Source: Atherix ibis
Lineage: Eukaryota; Arthropoda; Insecta; Diptera; Athericidae
Assembly (NCBI GenBank): GCA_958298945.1
Contig: OY282606.1
Span: 76,619,622 to 76,683,621 of the forward strand
Reading direction: 5' to 3'
Length of the DNA: 64,000 nt
In this document: positions 48,690 to 61,480 of the stretch, in pieces
Layout: each line of letters starts with the position of its first letter
Position numbering within the stretch: position 1 is the stretch's first letter
Translations under genes and position numbers: made by a program
The notes under the pieces: model-generated
Told to the model about the DNA's origin: nothing
Database searches by the model: none
The model's input: only the letters and a program-made list of their open reading frames with translations

Positions 48690-49660
48690 AAAGGAACTTT
48701 GAGATCATGGTGGACAACAGTATTGTGAACGTAAAAGGGAGCGTCGACAATTGTGCCGATTGAAAGGATTTACTTCGACGAGAATTGGAAGGCTTAGTAG
48801 TGTATCGTAAGTCCCAATGGGTTCCAGTAAGACATTGTATAAAAGTACTTTGCTGTCTATAGTAAGGCTAAGACGTTTGTCTAGAACTCAAAGCAGTTGT
48901 AAGTATCGTCTTTTTAATTCTTTTTTCTAAGTTTTGTATATGGGTTCCATATCAAGCATTTGTCTAAGTTTGGTCCTAGGTACCGAACTTCGGTGTTTTA
49001 TGATAGGGTACTGCTATCAAGGTATATGGGGGGACATGGTTCATAGCAGAGAGAAAAATTTGCGCGGGTTGGGTCCAAGTAACTACCCTGTGCTAATATC
49101 GGTGAGACATTGGAGAGTTTGTTGGATTTTTTGGAAGTGGCAGCTGGAAAGGAATGATTTTAGGACTATTAAATTGGTTTTTTTTTCTATAATTGGTAGA
49201 AAACGCGATCCTCTCTTGGTGTACTTTTTTTATATAAGCTCGCGTGCCAAACTCTATTAAAACCTTGACTTATATCAAGAAACACACCAAGACAGTACTC
49301 TTTTTTTCTAAATAGGGTGCACTGAAATCAATGACTCAATGATACTACTGGGTAGTAGAAGTTATATGAGTAGAAACTATAGTAGATTTTGAAAAGATTT
49401 GTAGAAGATTATAGAGGAGTAGTAAATATATTGTTAAAAGAATGGAGTTATATAGTGTAGCAAGGAAGACTGTTGCTATTTTTGGAAGTTGTTGGAGTAT
49501 ATTATAGGTGATAACATTATAGCTAGGAGCTTTATTTTTAGGAAGGAGTTTGATTAAATCTTCAGAAGGAGTATTTGTCTTTGTGGGAAGACTTATGGGA
49601 AGGGGAATAAGATAGTTCTGTCTCAGTTTTAGTATAATGAGTCCTGTCTAATATATCCTC
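48690..49660 (-). pseudogene. Jockey-type LINE reverse transcriptase relic
   Basis: Read on the minus strand from about 49590: SEDLIKLLPKNKAPSYNVIT then YNILQQLPKIATVFLATLYN (fingers, consensus KAPGxDxIT), a decayed part, LGVFLDISQGFNRVWHASL (palm, catalytic Asp of FLDI kept) near 49255-49290, YQL...KNQFNS, an STG-x-LLGP remnant of VPQGSxLGP, and at the end THIQNLEKRIKKT and SKVLLYNVLLEPIGTY matching the thumb. Many stops. A 108-codon plus-strand frame at 48934-49260 is only the antisense shadow of this relic. Confidence 0.78.
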
Positions 49661-49669
49661 ATATGGAGT

Positions 49670-51690
49670 AAATATTTATGGAAATAGTTACATCTAAAAG
49701 CTGTATCAGGAATAATACTGCAATCGATTAAACTGTTTAGAGTTTTCATAGAATAGAACAGCAAAAAATCTAGATGAAATTATTCGTTTAAACGCAATTT
49801 CTTATAACTGATCATATAACAATTTTATCTTCAATAAAATTATCTATTTTAATTTCTGGACCATATAATTTTTAATATAAACAAACAAACTAATAGAATT
49901 AATATCAAAATTTAATTATTCCAATGTATCTGAAAATTTTATAAACTATGATCGGAATAAGATATAAAATAAACCAGCTTTTCAAACAAAATTTTTAGCT
50001 ATTAGTTTATATGCATTAAGTTCGAAAGGAACAGGAACTAGTTTGATAATGACAATGGCCTCTTGAGAGTTGTCTTCAAAATTTTTATCTGCCATTTTTT
50101 TTTATTTTTTTTTTGAACTTAAGAACGTGTTTGTTTGAACAGAAATAAGGATCATACAAAACAAGTACAATGGCAACTGTACGATTATTATATTTTTATT
50201 TGCTTTTAGAATAAAGGAAAGCACCTTTATGTTCATATTCTGATAGCAAATAATGAGTATTATCTTAAAATAAGCTCAAAAAAAATTTTGTTTAACCAAT
50301 CAGAATTAATTTTAAGAATTTTAAGAAATTTAGAAAAAGTGGTAAAAGTAAATAGTCTACATTTTTTTAAAAAGAAATATGGTTACTTAATATGATTGCA
50401 AATTAACTTATTAATTTGCTAAATTAATTAACCCCAAAAATTGTAATTCAACCACAAAATTATGAAAATCTTTTTATATATATCTACAAATTATTTTTTA
50501 TTTAAAAAAAGGACTTTAATCGGATTTCTTAAAGAATTCATTATTAGTTGGGGAAAATATTTTCCAAGTTGGTAAAAAAATATTTTCGTAAGTAAATAAT
50601 TCTATATTTTTTTTATGTTATTTCATTTATTGTAACCTAATATATTCTTTACGTTCAGTTTAAAGTAACAATACGATGAGCTGCAATATTTTTCAAAAAA
50701 GATAATTTCAAACAAAATCAAAAATAAAACTACATTTTTTTAAACAAAGTTGTTATTGTTATATAAAAAAAAAATTAGTAAGAAAGTAAACAAGTAAACA
50801 CCCACGCAGATAACAAACAAAAGCTAAGAAAGCTCACTGTTCAGTTGTACTAGAATAAATCAAAAAAAAATATTCTTTTCGGTACATGATTTTTTATAAA
50901 ATTACACACTACCTTTTCATAGTTTTTTTTGCAAAATTTTTAGTTTATGTATTTTTTTTAAATTTTTGTATATTGTTAATTTGTATTTCAAACAAGCAGT
51001 CAAATTTATTCTCATTACAACCGAATAAATGATCATTTAGAATGTTTAATATTTTCGTATGTTGAATAAATTTTCTGTAATATTTTTTGTTAAAACAGAT
51101 TTCAATCACTACAAACAAAAAGTTAAAAAATAATTTGTTATTGGCAAGAATGATTTTTATTATTTATTAAAATTGTTGATTACCTTTTGTTAATATATCA
51201 AAAGAATTGTCAAAAAATTCTCGACAAATTTTATGAATTTTTAATAACACTCAACATTTTATTGGTGAGTAGTAGCTTTTATTAAATTTTAATAAGGAGA
51301 AAGGGGGGTCGACGAGTGTAAATAATTGTTAGTCTTTACAACTATAAATGTCGAGTTGATCAGTAAATCGATTTAATTTTGAAACTAAATAATATCAAAC
51401 GTTTTGCCCTTAATTTTTTATAATGGAAAAATCTAGATCAGAGTAGTAATTTTATATTGTTTTATCAGGAAAGAAAATGTGTACAGTATATTAAGTATAC
51501 CAAATTTTTAGTAATAGTAATGCACGTGTGATTATTTCCGTACCTTGAATTTGATTTTTTAAAGATAGGAGAAAATTACGGCGATGTTACGATCAAATAC
51601 CTACGGTAATGGTTTAAACAAATTGTAAATAGTATGAAGGTTGTATGAATAATATCTGGCTTTGATAAGAAAAAACATTTTTATATGTAA
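49670..51690. other. Very AT-rich, unassigned
   Basis: Long A and T runs, no open frame of note and no recognised repeat. Confidence 0.4.
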
Positions 51691-51699
51691 AATTCATTT

Positions 51700-52110
51700 T
51701 ATTTCGTAACTTACTATCCGTTTAGCTTGATATATTTATTTGAATATTTTTCTAAATATCTATTGTAGCCCATCCAAAATATACCATCTCTCAAAATAGT
51801 CGTTAAATCGTTTGTGCTAAATCGTTTATCATTTAAGCTAAATCTTATTCCGACGAGCCATTTCTTTAATTTAGATAATAGTAAATAATTGCTGGGGTGC
51901 TAAATCGGGGGAATATGGTGGATACGGAAGCAATGCATCTCATTACTCATGTAATTTTGTTATGGCGATAATTGGTTTGATGAAAAAGAAATTGTTTCTT
52001 TGCCAAATGCGAACGTTTTACTTTCACAGAAATATTTTTTTCTCTGCAGTCGTGTGCTTACTGGAGATCAATCATAGATTTTCGAGTATTATTGAGAAAC
52101 AAAACTTTAA
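51700..52110 (-). pseudogene. Mariner (DD34D) transposase relic, C-terminal half
   Basis: On the minus strand: VLFLNNTRKSMIDLQ, REKNISVKVKRSHLAKKQFL then FHQTNYRHNK, where FHQDNAPCHK is expected (second catalytic Asp to Thr), LPYPPYSPDLAP with the third Asp block damaged (QQLF for SDYF), then RWYILDGLQ- and KYIKLNG-like remains at the C-terminus near 51710. Frameshifts separate the blocks. No inverted repeats found. Confidence 0.75.
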
Positions 52111-52119
52111 AGTAGAAAG

Positions 52120-52505
52120 TGATATATTAGTAAATCTCCTCGATCAAATATAGCTCAAATGGATCATTTACAAAAAATTTGTTCCCCCAGTCAACTAAGT
52201 TTTTGTAAAGAAGTCCTTTGAAGGTGCATAAAAATGTTTCTCGCATCGTATCGAAAAATGCGACCACTTGGATCTTCCATAATAGGATAATGATTTAATT
52301 AAAAAACTATAAACTATGCTCGTGCAAATAGATTCAAAATTGAAAAATGCCGAAAAACGTTACAATTGACGAAATGACGAAGTTTGTAGATTTGTATATT
52401 ATGATGGAAAATATTTGTATGCCTAATTAGGAAGCATATTGTAGCTCTGAAATTGCTGTAATATCACCCTTTCTTTGGATAAGTAATATACGAAAATCGA
52501 AACGA
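52120..52505. other. Unassigned
   Basis: Lies between the mariner relic and the RTE copy. No motif recognised. Confidence 0.3.
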
Positions 52506-52515
52506 AGCTATACTA

Positions 52516-53760
52516 CATCATCATCATCAATTTCACGACAACCGGAAGCCCGGCCTGGGCCTGCTGAACTAAAGAACTCCAGACGTTCCGGTTTGCGCCG
52601 TGATCTTTTAGTTTGATATACGCAACATATTTTTGGCATCCTGGCTAACCGCGTTACTTCACCGAAAGCAAGACCTACCTCGTCTCCTGGGAACATAAAT
52701 TCAGGCATTGCAGTTTTATAGGGTAGGGTCTTTCATGTGAATCAGGTGTCCAGCCCATCGCAGTTTGGGTGGCAGTAACGTTCCAGGTTGTAATCGTTAA
52801 ATGGGCTCTGGAATTGTCTATCCTTATGTAGAGGGTCAATAATTCTTCAAAATATCGTCTTTTCGAACGCAGAAAAGAGTTTGCTATGGTTTTTGCTAGG
52901 AAATCTTGGTATTCTAAGTTTTTGAAGAATACACAATGACATAGTATCTTATGCAGCAGTAGCTTCGATGTTATGGTCAGAATTTTCGAGTAAAATAATT
53001 TGGCAGTGCGTGGAGTTCTTTTTTCACGTTGTTACCGGCTGCGACACTTGTCCCAGATAGGAATATGATTTAACACTTTTGAAGCTATAATCTCCCATCT
53101 GTATGCAACTAATGCTAATTGATCTTGTTTTCGACGCCGATGCTGCCACCACGTATTTTGTTTTGCCTGAATTTGTGTTTTGGCCAAGATTTTTCGCCGC
53201 TGGTCCAATCTTGATGAAGGTCTCTTGTACAGCTCCTGCTGACCGATACATAATATCGACGTTGCCGGAGTATGATAAAAACTGAGATAACTTATCCTTG
53301 AGTCACGGATCCCTTTCCCGGAGACTATTTTTGATATTAAATGGCTGTGAAAGTGATTCGGCTGCTTTTACTCTTCCTCTCACAATAGTCATGGTCATCT
53401 TCGTCAAGCTAATCAATTTTTTTTGGATGCAAAAATTTTCTGGGCATCCAAAAAAAATTGATTAGCTTGACGAAGCTGACCATGTTTTTTTTCACCCTGA
53501 ATATGCTATTATTAGCGGCGTTAAAGTCGGTGAGTAGATGGTGGATCTATTAACCATATTCTAACAGTTCTTTAATCGACTGCTTCAGATAGAAGATATA
53601 ATTTGTTGCTGATTTTCCTGGAGAGAAGCCTTTCTGTATGGGCTAATAATTTTGTAGCCAAATGGGGCTATACTGTCTAGTAAGTAAGCGGGAAATATCT
53701 TGTAGATGGTACTCAGAAACGTAATACTTCTTCAATATAACCTGTTGCTTCCATAAAATA
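52516..53760 (-). pseudogene. RTE-type LINE, copy D, with CAT-repeat tail
   Basis: The most complete copy of the family here. On the minus strand from about 53760: SITFLSTIYKIFPAYLLDSI then APFGYKIISPYRK (RT fingers/palm), IHHLLTDFNAANNSIFRVK-like sequence, a palindrome, LISLTKMTMTIVRGRVKAAE then SLSQPFNIKN, a deletion removing most of the YADD block, VDIMYRSAGAVQETFIKIG, GKTKYVVAASASKTRSIS then CIQMGDYSFKSVKSYSYLG, then the decayed C-terminal part shared with copies A-C and a 3' end in cat repeats (52516-52529). The endonuclease domain is missing, as expected of a 5'-truncated retrocopy. Confidence 0.88.
53390..53484. repeat. Near-perfect palindrome, 41-bp arms, inside RTE copy D
   Basis: Arms 53390-53430 and 53444-53484 are reverse complements with one mismatch (starting catggtcatcttcgtcaagc) and a 13-base loop. 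The left arm encodes, on the minus strand, the normal LISLTKMTM block of the RT; the right arm is the extra inverted copy and replaces the roughly 15 codons that should join NSIFRVK to LISLTK. Confidence 0.93.
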
Positions 53761-53802
53761 AAATGTAAAAATATTGTGTATGTTTTCACTTTGTAAAATA
53801 TT

Positions 53803-54087
53803 GTGTATGTGGCGCTAAAAAGCTGCTGTGGTATACCTGCAGAATTAGTAATACAAAAGTGGAACTATCTATTAGGAGTATGTGTACACGAATGGCTTGT
53901 ATTGCGCCTTTTTTTTCTATTTCCCGATCTACCAAATTTATTTTCACTAAAATACGCTGCATATGACGAACATAAGATTTATAAAACAAATTTCTTAGCC
54001 TTAGCCCAGCTCCACATGTATGCGTTATTTGGTAAAATTGCTAATTTTGCTTATTTGAAATATTATTATATCAAAAAAGGACCTTAG
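53803..54087 (+). other. Open frame of 94 codons, unassigned
   Basis: Protein-like, hydrophobic and aromatic (VCVHEWLVLRLFFLFPDLP). No family recognised. Preceded by a duplicated aaaatattgtgtatg at 53772 and 53797. May be chance. Confidence 0.15.
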
Positions 54088-54099
54088 ATCCTAGTAGAA

Positions 54100-55300
54100 A
54101 TGTTGTGAAAAATATTTTTCATGTTAACAAAATCTTTTAATTAGAATATCTGTGCTGGTAAATATTAAAACTTAAGCAAATAAAGAAATTTTGTCTTAAA
54201 ATATTAAAATTAATTATTTTTTAATAATTTTCTCAAGTAAGTTTTATTGTTTTCTTATAGTATCTAAAGAGTACCTAAAAAAGAGTTAACTATAATTTAA
54301 TCGAAACATTGATGAGGTAGTTCTATACAACATTGATGGGGCAGGTTTCGTTGAAAAGTTCTATACAATTTGATGTATGTTAAATTTAAATTTCAATACC
54401 TTTTTTAGTGTAAAAATTATCTTATATATAGCAGGAGTAGAAATATAAATTCAGAGGACTTCAAAGTAGTCAAATCAACAGGGTTTTACTAAAGAAATTC
54501 AATAAAAAGAAGCTAACTTATCTGAGCAAAGATTCCAACCACAACATAACCAAATTTACCAGTGCCAACCGATTCTAATTATTTCCGACTGCGTAATGAA
54601 TTTTCATCGGTTTTTCCTAATTTACAAATTCATAAAGTTCTTTCGACTAACTTTTGCAATAAGATTTAATTTGGATTCAACCAGATTTTGTTAGTTTCAA
54701 CTGTAGTCCGTTGGAATATTGTACTTCGAATATAGCAAATTTTTTTCAATACTGGCAATTTTGATTAACTGCTGTAAAATTGTTTGAACAAGTTTTTAAC
54801 CTTTGTAGAAAATCAACATTTACTTTTATATATTATCCTTTCCTTACTAAATTATCTATCAAATGTACTATATTTCTAGATAAATTTCAAAAACTTCCAG
54901 TAAAATTTAACGGAAATACTCTCGAATTTACTATATTTCTAGATAAAATTATTTTTTATTCAAAAGATTGTGGATTAGCTAAATAAGTTTTTTTATATTT
55001 TATATTTATTTTGAATTTATTCAATATAATTTCAATGACACCAAATGAAAAATTAAGCTAATTTCATTGATATTTTTGAAATAGATTTATGTAAAAGCTG
55101 AGTAGACTAAAAATTATTATTATGCAATTTTTTCAATTTATGTTCCTGGTTAATCATAAGTTTATAAATGAAGAATATGTAATTAGGAATTTTATTCTTA
55201 TTTCGAAAGTGCATGTTAAAATAATCTTTAATGGACAAAGAGCAGTTATAGAAAAATAATATCTTTCAAATAGCATCCATGGGTTAATTTAAAGGAGGTT
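54100..55300. other. Unassigned AT-rich stretch
   Basis: Nothing recognisable. Confidence 0.35.
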
Positions 55301-55319
55301 ATTCATGCAGTCCAATTTG

Positions 55320-56400
55320 GGTGACTCTTTTGATGACCAATTTGGTATTTATAACTCTGTTTTACATGGTATACCTATCATTAAAGGTAAAACTGCGGAT
55401 TGCCTATGATACGCCCAATCAATGCGCAAAATCGACCGGTTCTATAACAGTAACATACAATTTTGATTTGATTCTTGGCCTATCTAATGCCAGGAACACT
55501 GTATTAGATGAAACTCGAAGGATGAAGCATACGTATAATTTCATCCTTACTATTCCAATCTGTAGACCAGTCCCCTCGTTACACCATACATGTTTGTGCA
55601 ATCACCTGATTTTGCCACTAAACCAGCTACATCTCTAATAGATAGGACCGTTGCTAATATTAGGCCTACCTAAACTTTTACTATCATCTTCAGTAATAGC
55701 ACCCGAGATGCTGGCAACCTCACCTCCAGTCCTACAACTGTATTCGCGATATAGGTATTAAACCACAGGCACCACGTCCAAGCCAAAGGCTCCTTACCTT
55801 AAGGGGACATAATGGACGAATCTCCGTGGGCTCCCGACCTCTCATTGTACCAGCATTGATTAGCGAGTACTTAGTCCGTACTTGCACTCAAAGAGCTAAT
55901 GCAAGGAACCTTAGAAATTTCTTGGCACTGTTAGTCCAGCTTCAGTATCGCGGGTTTGCTGAGACCCATAGGGTACTGCTGGTATGGATCATGCACTCAA
56001 ACGTGACTCCTGAAAATTTATTGGCATAGACCATTGATTTAATGTAGCTCCACAAAATAAATCTGAGTACGTGATATTGATGGCCAGCTGACATAAGTAT
56101 GTCCCAAAATAACACGAAGTGGAAACTTTGTCTGTAATAATCTCTTGTTTTAACTGCTTTAGGTCAAGTCGCTTCATCTTGTTGGAAGTAGATATTGTAC
56201 TTAGTCATTATCGTCCAATCGAGGGCAAATATATTTAATATCTATGCGTGATACCTCTCGCCATTATAAGTTACCCTCATGCCAGATATCCTAAGAAAGC
56301 TCCTAGAGCTATTGTGGATGCAAAAGAAGTTCCTAGAACGGTTGTGATTGCTGTTTGTCCTAGATCCGATCATTTTGCTTGTTTAGGTAACTATTCAGCT
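55320..56400. other. Higher-GC block of unknown nature
   Basis: Base composition here is clearly less AT-rich than on both sides, and open frames of 60-105 codons occur on both strands (for example 55321-55638 plus, with LRIAYDTPNQCAKSTGSITV). None matches a family I know. A decayed LTR retroelement or viral insertion would explain composition and frames, but nothing proves it. Confidence 0.3.
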
Positions 56401-56608
56401 ATGAATACCTTATGTTGCTGAAGAAATCTGTGCTTTGATGAGATATCACTATTTTGACACGTTGATGAGTCATGTAATTTTTCATATTTAAATGGTGTTT
56501 TTAGCAAAACACAAGGGTATAGAATGACGGAACTATTATTTGAAATGTCTAAATAAGAATCTGCTAAAAATTGAGTGTACCTTTTAAACAGGCCCTTTTT
56601 TCTTTATA

Positions 56609-57904
56609 CGAGGGTCATTTAACAAGTACTTAGCCTCACATTTTTTTAGTAGCCTACTGTCAAAGTTTCAGTCGATTCCCTTCATTAGTTTTATTTTGAG
56701 AGCCTTTGAACGCGAGCGTGTCGGTCGGTTGCACAAAAATGGAAAAAGAACAATATCTTTCGGTGATTAGATTCTTGTTTTTGAAAGGGAAAACGCACAG
56801 CGAAATCAAAGATCGCTTGGATGATGTGTATGGTGACTCTTCTCCTTCGATGGCGACCGTCAAGAATTGGTTCAACGAGTTTGTTCGTGGCCGCACGTCG
56901 GTTTTTAATGAGCCACGCCCAGGTGCCCCGAAAACGGCTGCTACGGAGGAAAACATTAAAAAATTCCACGATTTCGTGTGGGCAGACCGTCGATTGAAGG
57001 TTCACGAGATAGCTGAGACTGTGGGCATCGCAGTAGGAACGGTGCATCATATTCTACACGAAGAACTGGGCATGAGAAAGCTGTCGGCGCGATGAGTGCC
57101 GCGTTTGCTCGCACCGGAAAATAAGCGCAACCGTGAGACCACATCGGCGACGTGTTTGACGCTGTTTTAGCGCAATCCAGCGGAGTTCTTGCGTCGTTTC
57201 GTGACCGTCGTTGAAACATGGATTCACTGGTACACACCAGAGACCAAGGAACAGTCGAAACAGTGGACTTCACCCGGCGAACGTGCTCCGAAGAAGGCGA
57301 AGACTGTTCGATCGGCCGGAAAGGTGATGGCCACCGTTTTCTGGGATTCACAAGGTGTGATCCAAATCGATTACCTCGAGAAGGGTAAAACAATCACGGG
57401 GCGCTACTATGCTGACTTATTGGGCCGATTTGACGTCGAATTGAAGAAGAAGCGGCCCCGCTTTGCGAAGAAAAAACCTCCGCCGTCGCCATGGCCAAAT
57501 TGGTCGAATTGCGCTACGAATTGCTGCCCCATGCACCGTACTCTCCAGATTTGGCCCCCTGTGACTACTTTTGTTTCCAAACCTGAAAAAATCACTCGCC
57601 GGGAATAGATTTGGGTCGAATGAGGAGGTCATCGTCGCCACGGAGGCCTTTTTTGCTTCCCTCGAGAAAATGTATTTTTTGGACGGGTTGAAAAAGTTAG
57701 AGCATCGCCACCTTTCCAAAATTTTTGAGGGAAGCAAAATAAATTGCTTCCGTCACCACGGAAAAATAAATTGTTTATCTTTCCAAAATTTTCATTTTTA
57801 TCGCCACCTTTCCAAAATTTACGTCGCCACGGAAAAATAAATTGCCACCTTTCCAAAATTTTCGTTTTTATTTTGTAGGCTAAGTACTTGTTGAATGACC
57901 CTCG
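56609..57904 (+). mobile_element. Mariner (DD34D) with near-perfect TIRs, defective
   Basis: TA at 56607-56608 and 57905-57906 flank 27-base inverted ends, cgagggtcatttaacaagta on the left, with one mismatch (t/c) between the ends. The transposase starts at 56739 (MEKEQYLSVIRFLFLKGKTH) and runs to a stop at 57093 through ATEENIKKFHDFVWADRRLK and VGTVHHILHEELGMRKLSAR. It continues in other frames with FVTVVETWIHWYTPETKEQS, where the first catalytic Asp (VDETW) is Val, KVMATVFWDSQGVIQIDYLE, and KKKRPRFAKKK followed by a deletion that removes the second catalytic block (DNAPxH). The third, YSPDLAPCDYF, is kept. The last 200 bases are made of repeated modules. Not functional. Confidence 0.93.
57700..57865. 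repeat. Shuffled short repeats in the mariner 3' part
   Basis: ctttccaaaatttt occurs four times (about 57712, 57779, 57808 and 57849), mostly with a preceding gccac, and cacggaaaaataaattg twice (about 57757 and 57828), in alternating order. The normal C-terminal codons (HRWTKCIELKGDYVEK in relatives) are displaced. Confidence 0.85.
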
Positions 57905-57909
57905 TAGAT

Positions 57910-60900
57910 GTAAAAATATATATGTATAAACCGGAACAAGCCATGATTAGATGACAAAAAGTCAATGTTTGCTTAGGTCGCTAATCATGAATTTTCCAAC
58001 CAACTTTGAAACTGCTACAAGTCATAAATTTCCAAAATTGCTTTCACGTTCTAGTCCTTGGAATAAAGGTGTTCACGTTCGTTCATAGATAATTGCATAA
58101 AGCATGGAGATAAATATCATAGTATACAACACCACTGAAAATACAAAAAAAAACCATAAGTATTAATATAGAAAACCCTCTTAGCTAATAAAAAAGAATG
58201 AAATGATCCAAAATACTATTTTCAATATCGGAAAAGTGAGGGTAAAGGGGAAAGGCATGCGCAGATGTTTATCTTTGGATTCGCAAATAAATAAATCAAT
58301 TTATTTCAATTATAATTACAGCTCTGAGACCTTTGGTCAATTCTTTGGCGTACGATTTTAAAGGCCCTTTAGCGTAGCTACGTCTTAGTAATTTTGAACT
58401 GGATCCCTTATCGAACAAACTCAAATTCAAAGTAACTAGACAGACCTCTTTATATTGTGGCCTGAGGTACAGTTGGATTCTGTCTGGATGCCTGGACAAC
58501 TCGGCTAGATGGTTGAGTATAAAAATTGTATTTTTGTCGTTGGATTTGTTCACTTTGTCAATAAGTGGATTTTTAAGTTCAAACTGTTTGTAGAACCAAT
58601 CAGACTTCCGCCGTCAACACTGAAATCATCAGATTTAACTATAAAAAGACTCGAAATTATCGGACTCCAAAATAAAAAGAGTGTTCTTCAATTTCGCATC
58701 GTCAATACGACTATTCTACAAATCCAGATGGGATCCTCTTACAAAGTCAAATGACTCGAATTGCAAGATAACAGAAATTACCCACGTAATACCTGATCAG
58801 AGGTTATGTTTTAATTTAGTGTCTTATGTTCGATGCTTAATCGTTTGGTATTTCCGAGCGGATTCCATTTATGAGCGCCTCCGGGCTTAAACGATAAATG
58901 AAAATGTGGTGCTATAGTGCTACAGTGTGTCTAGAATCGAATCGAGTATGAAAGTGAACCACAAACGAAAAGGGGACTTAAGCAAGACGATCATTTAATG
59001 TAGCCAGTACATCTACGGATAAGTTTGCAAATTATTTAATATGTTCCCGTCTGAAAACAAAACTGATCATATGAAACTAATCCTGGGTGTATTCTTAGAA
59101 ATAATGTAAAAAATATTTAAGTCAACCCTACCTTGGTGCGTTGTCGTTTTTCATATTCAGAACTTATAATTAAAATTGTGGACGGATATATACCATATAT
59201 ACGCACTTCAGTGCAGCTGTAATTCTGCGTTTAGTGTATCGTAATTTTCTGTTTTACAGATAATAAACGTTAAGTTATATTTAAACCTAAAATATCGATA
59301 GTAAGCTAAGAAAAGTTCTTTTGAAAAAATTACGAAAATTATCTTTTCGAAAAAGTTGAGTAAATAAAAGTCAATATGTAATTTGTTATTGTTAAATATT
59401 TCATTCAATTCATCAAAAAAAGTTTCAGATTAAAAATAAAATGGAAATTCTCTGGAATTTTATAGCAAATATTCATGTTTGTTAAGTTTACTAAATAGTT
59501 TACTAACATTTTGTATTACTATGAACCTTTCACATTAAGATGTCCTAATTATTTAAATATATGTATGAATATCCATCGTTTTTTCTTTTGAGATTGTACG
59601 AGTATAATTATTTTCAGTATAATTCCAGTGCGTTAAATGAACAAAAAAAGGCATCAAGCAATGTCAATATCAACTAGATACATCAAAATTATATTCACAA
59701 CACATACTGAAATACTTATATAAGAATAAATAATTTATTAATACTAATATTGTCTGCTTTTATGCCAATTGTATCAAAATTAACATCCTTCGTTCAAAAA
59801 TAAATGTTTTCATGCAGCTTATATTACTGATGAATCCTCTTTTAGAACAATAAGAGCTCACAACAACAAGAAATTGACGTAACAATGGACATTGAACTAA
59901 TAACTAAAAACAAGACTATACAATACAAGATTATTTCCTTTACAGGACTATACGATACACCCTGATAATTTTGTACGTGCCCTTTTTTATCTCATTACTT
60001 TCAGTTCTCGTTTTCTAGTGAATCCCTTCAATTAATTATCTAAGCACTAAACTGCTTTGCTTTTTTCTAAAATATTGCATCTACTTACTGTTCTTTCAAC
60101 AAACAAAAAAAAAACAAAAAGTAAAAAAGAATTTCTATGATTTTTTAATGCACTTGGAATGCTGACGCATTTCAAATCCTCGAGGAAATATTTTTCAAGA
60201 TGCATGAATCTATACCCCATTTAAAGATTTCCCTTTTTGTAACCGCCACTTATTGGTCAACAACATCTACAAAACTTTTTAACATTTTCGATTATTTTGT
60301 TGATGCTCCAATAAACTCGATTACCACCCATATCTACACCCTTCTTACTTACATTAAATACAAATCCTATACATAAGCCTAATGCATATACCATTCGAGC
60401 AATAGACGAATTATTGCCTCAGCTTACCAATTTTTGTTCGAGCCTTTGGAGGGAAAATGGAATGTCTCGATTACGGGCTGGAACCCTCAAACAATTTTCG
60501 TGGAGTGGTTACATGTGCGGTCGATCAAAGTTCGCCCAGTCAGAATTCGTTCGAGCTACGATTTTTTCTTCATCCATTTGATATTTGAGTTTTGTTTCAT
60601 TTTCATGAACGATTTTCAATTGTGTTTTTTGCGCTTTGCAGTCCAATACATTTGACAATCAAGGAAAAGGTAAAAAATATTTGAACGACATAAAAGAAAA
60701 TAATAAATATACAAAAAAAATGGATAATAGAATGCAGCAACAAAAACGAAGTGCAGCAATGAGAGTTGTAGTCGCAGGTGATGTTGCTGATATTGGACCA
60801 TAGGGAAAGTGATGACAACGAAGAGCTGAAGAGTAAACAGTGCCTGGGAGGGGGAGCTCGGTAAGGATGTTGCATGCGGAAAGTTAATGTCGGAACCTCG

Positions 60901-61475
60901 CGGCAGTGATCACTTCGATCAGAAATTATATAGCAATTTTCACTACCTTGGTCAGGATAACTGGTGTCGTGGTTAATCGCTAAAGAACATACGCTAATGT
61001 CTAGACTGTGAAATTCAAAGTCAATGCCATAGTTAAATAAATTTTTTGATACAACCAACTATCAAATTAGAGCACAAAATAAAATTTTTTTAATACACGA
61101 ACGCTCTTCACACAAATCACTCTGCGGAATATCAAATTAACTTTTCATTCGAGCTGCTTATTGTAGTTCGTTGTTTGAAATAATCGATCGTCTATAATTT
61201 GAGACGATTACAGCATTTGAGCAATACTCAATATTTTGTTCATCTCGAAAATGCTCGATCAAGGATCTGGAGAGCGTCCTGATTTGAAAAGGATCTTGGG
61301 AGCGTACATGATTTGAAAACTCATATTTAAATCTCCATCTGCTGCCTATAAATACAAAAAAAAATAGAGCAAAATTCAAACAAAGTACAACTTCCAATAA
61401 AAATAGGAATGGCATAATGTCTACCTGCACAAAATACAAACTCAGTGAATATACGGAGACCCTTACAAATGACAA
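57910..61475. other. Unassigned AT-rich stretch
   Basis: No element or gene recognised. Short blocks at 58290-58890 and 60430-60960 are less AT-rich, with open frames up to 151 codons (60603-61058 minus), but these show only low-complexity Ser/Phe-rich sequence. Confidence 0.35.
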
Positions 61476-61480
61476 GTCAG

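Noticed and set aside
48934..49260. 108-codon plus-strand open frame
   Set aside because: It is antisense to a Jockey-type reverse transcriptase relic with recognisable palm and thumb motifs.
52508..52708. 66-codon minus-strand open frame with an acidic Asp run at its end
   Set aside because: It is an out-of-frame reading of the RTE 3' end; the Asp run is the triplet-repeat tail.
56691..57393. Minus-strand frames of 98-145 codons
   Set aside because: Antisense of the mariner transposase N-terminal half.
57189..57856. Several open frames over 100 codons on both strands
   Set aside because: Fragments and shadows of the mariner transposase and of its repeated 3' part.
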